Below, piece after piece: positions 48,084 to 49,266 of a stretch of DNA of 49,266 nucleotides. The stretch lies in contig CADCKR010000006.1 in NCBI GenBank assembly GCA_902802105.1, positions 1 to 49,266 of the forward strand, written 5' to 3'. This stretch comes from an uncultured Ruminococcus sp. (GTDB taxonomy: Bacteria; Bacillota; Clostridia; Oscillospirales; Acutalibacteraceae). Numbering within the stretch: position 1 is the stretch's first letter; each line of letters opens with the position of its first letter. The notes under the pieces are model-generated. The model was given only the letters and a program-made list of their open reading frames with translations, was not told where the DNA came from and made no database searches. Both the position numbers and the translations under genes were made by a program.

Positions 48084-48746
48084 TCAATAGCCAAGCTCCT
48101 CGCCGACAATAATTACCTTTATGCGGTCTTTCCTGCGCTGGAACGCGCTTACAACGTAATTGCAGCATATTCTCTGAGCGCTGCCGCAGCCATCGCCAAT
48201 TTTTGCATCAGGATCATTCATAGATACGCACTTGCCTGTTTTTGCACAATAGGTAGCGCAGTTGAGGCGCTGTGTATTTTTGGGTGAAGCAACAGTTCTC
48301 AGCCTAAGAAAGGCTTCATCAAGATCCTTTACTATTTTATTGTAGCCTGCGACGACTACCACGCTTTTCGGGCCGTACATAATAGCCGCAACACGGTTAG
48401 AGTTTCCGTCCGTATTGAAAAGCATTCCGTTTTCGGTTATAGCATTAGCGCTTGTGAGGTACACATCGCTGAAAAACGCCTTGCGGTATATTTCCTCGAT
48501 CTGCTCACGGGTAAGTCCGGGAACGCTTCTGTCAAGATAGTTGTAGCTTCCGCTTTTCAGCAGTTCTGTTATGCCGCACTCGGCAAGTGTCACCGAACCG
48601 CCGTGTGTAACAACATCGCCTTCATTAAGAAGCTCCTTAACCTTCTGCAGTGCATCGGCCTTTGTCGGCACAAAATATGCCTGCATATTGTTTTTGCAAA
48701 GCGCCTCTACCGTTTTTTCCACCTTTGTCATATTAAGCTCTCTCAT
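48084..48746 (-). CDS. LUD-domain protein (lactate utilisation/DUF162 type) with C-terminal Cys cluster
   Basis: This protein of 220 residues belongs to the LUD (LutC/YkgG, DUF162) family. Motifs are VTHGGSVTLAECG near 64, a YLTSANAITENGMLFN stretch and an NCATYCAKTGKC Cys cluster, with a GCGSAQRICCNYV segment near the end. LutC relatives serve L-lactate oxidation, but the LutA and LutB partners are absent here. The Cys set suggests a metal or Fe-S site, which is inference. The start MRELNMTK is 8 bases after AAGGAGG. Confidence 0.9.
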   Translation of the reverse strand: MRELNMTKVEKTVEALCKNNMQAYFVPTKADALQKVKELLNEGDVVTHGGSVTLAECGITELLKSGSYNYLDRSVPGLTREQIEEIYRKAFFSDVYLTSANAITENGMLFNTDGNSNRVAAIMYGPKSVVVVAGYNKIVKDLDEAFLRLRTVASPKNTQRLNCATYCAKTGKCVSMNDPDAKIGDGCGSAQRICCNYVVSAFQRRKDRIKVIIVGEELGY

Positions 48747-48765
48747 TTGTTTTTCCTCCTTATTT

Positions 48766-49062
48766 TTACACCCTTCCGCATAAGAATACCACTGCAAGCA
48801 CTGCCGCCGCAAGCTCGGCAATAAATATGAGCGGTATGCCTATCATAAATTTTGGGTGTTTTGTTTTGTGGTGTATCAGGTGCATTGTCGCATACATAAC
48901 TACACATCCGCTGAGAGCCGCCGTCAGCAGCAGCGTACTTTCCGGCACGCGCCAACGGTGTCTGCGGGCTGCGTTTTTGTCATGCACCGTTATCGCAGCA
49001 GCAAAAATATTCACCGCTGCTATATAGATCATTATGAGATAATAATACCAGCTTATCTGCAT
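48766..49062 (-). CDS. DUF1294 small membrane protein
   Basis: This protein of 98 residues has three membrane segments (about 5-24, 44-62 and 75-95). The loop motif DKNAARRHRWRVPESTLLL and HHKTKHPKF are those of DUF1294, a family of unknown function. I start at MQISWYYY, 8 bases after AGGA; two ATG codons 2 and 6 residues upstream are possible. It probably leads the operon with the LUD gene and deoD. Confidence 0.85.
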   Translation of the reverse strand: MQISWYYYLIMIYIAAVNIFAAAITVHDKNAARRHRWRVPESTLLLTAALSGCVVMYATMHLIHHKTKHPKFMIGIPLIFIAELAAAVLAVVFLCGRV

Positions 49063-49119
49063 ATCCATTTTCCTTGTCATTTTTTTCTTTATAATATTAT
49101 AATTATATATTACCGTATG

Positions 49120-49266
49120 CGCTCCCGGCGGCAGCGCAGAGCCTGCCGGCGAGCCGCCGGTGCCGTGTCCGCTCCGCTCGTTTACACTCGCTTTGTTCTG
49201 CTCATTCTTTAGTCATTCCCGTAGAAGCTGGTGCATTAGCGGTGCTTTGCAAAGACTTCTTTTACA
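49120..49266. repeat. Family A repeat, long form, running off the right edge
   Basis: It matches 17283-17380 and the reverse complement of 8150-8290 over about 100 bp: GCCGCCGGTGCCGTGTCCGC, CGTTTACACTCGCTTTGTTC, then GTAGAAGCTGGTGCATTAGC and TGCTTTGCAAAGACTTC. It lies directly upstream of the DUF1294 operon. Confidence 0.88.

Overview
The window looks like chromosome from a sporulating gut Clostridia bacterium, most likely Ruminococcus or a close relative in the Oscillospiraceae. This rests on the complete spoIIIA operon, AGGAGG-type ribosome binding sites, sigma-A promoters with 17-nt spacers, BspA-type leucine-rich surface proteins, and gene orders typical of Firmicutes (tig-clpP-clpX; rplS-lepB-ylqF-rnhB; dnaX-yaaK-recR). 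I see no transposase, integrase, phage gene or CRISPR array. Most genes are on the minus strand. Only about 9.87-12.0 kb and 17.7-19.9 kb are on the plus strand.

Layout. 0-1.1 kb: 5' part of a DUF218 membrane protein. 1.3-1.8 kb: five tRNAs (Val, Asp, Phe, Gly, Cys) behind one promoter. 2.0-4.5 kb: RpiR regulator, HI0933-like flavoprotein, DUF6483 protein. 4.7-9.3 kb: nitroreductase, a Ser/Thr kinase with an Ig/LRR ectodomain, and a membrane protein with a repetitive Asn/Ser/Tyr/Gln-rich tail. 9.4-9.7 kb: an apparently self-standing small transcription unit with a duplicated hairpin, which I do not recognise. 9.9-12.0 kb: TIM-barrel isomerase, nrdR, amidohydrolase. 12.1-17.2 kb: spoIIIAA-AH. 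17.7-19.9 kb: small unknown protein, TtcA-like PP-loop enzyme, EamA transporter. 20.0-24.1 kb: tig-clpP-clpX and a phosphoesterase. 24.2-26.6 kb: threonine synthase and membrane dipeptidase. 26.7-31.3 kb: RNase HII-YraN fusion, ylqF, three signal-peptidase paralogues (one catalytically dead), rplS. 31.5-35.7 kb: two BspA/Ig-repeat secreted proteins. 35.9-42.0 kb: a 2029-residue helicase-nuclease. 42.2-46.1 kb: ssrA, smpB, recR, yaaK, dnaX, SRP RNA. 46.2-49.1 kb: an Ig-repeat protein without a signal peptide, deoD, a LUD protein and a DUF1294 protein.

Themes. Many genes serve translation and protein quality control (tRNAs, ssrA/smpB, SRP RNA, L19, YlqF, trigger factor, ClpXP, signal peptidases). 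A second theme is the cell surface: the same LRR and Ig-type modules recur in a kinase ectodomain, two secreted proteins and one protein that seems to stay in the cytoplasm.

The intergenic gaps carry at least three dispersed non-coding repeat families. Family A is CTTCTACGGG/TGCAAAGCAC-type, family B is a long hairpin with C/G-rich arms, and family C is an AATAG inverted repeat plus a GCCCCG hairpin found downstream of both the tRNA cluster and ssrA. The best candidates for something undescribed are the 9.43-9.69 kb minus-strand RNA unit, the large helicase-nuclease as a possible one-gene defence system, the prion-like tail protein next to the LRR kinase, and the dead signal peptidase.
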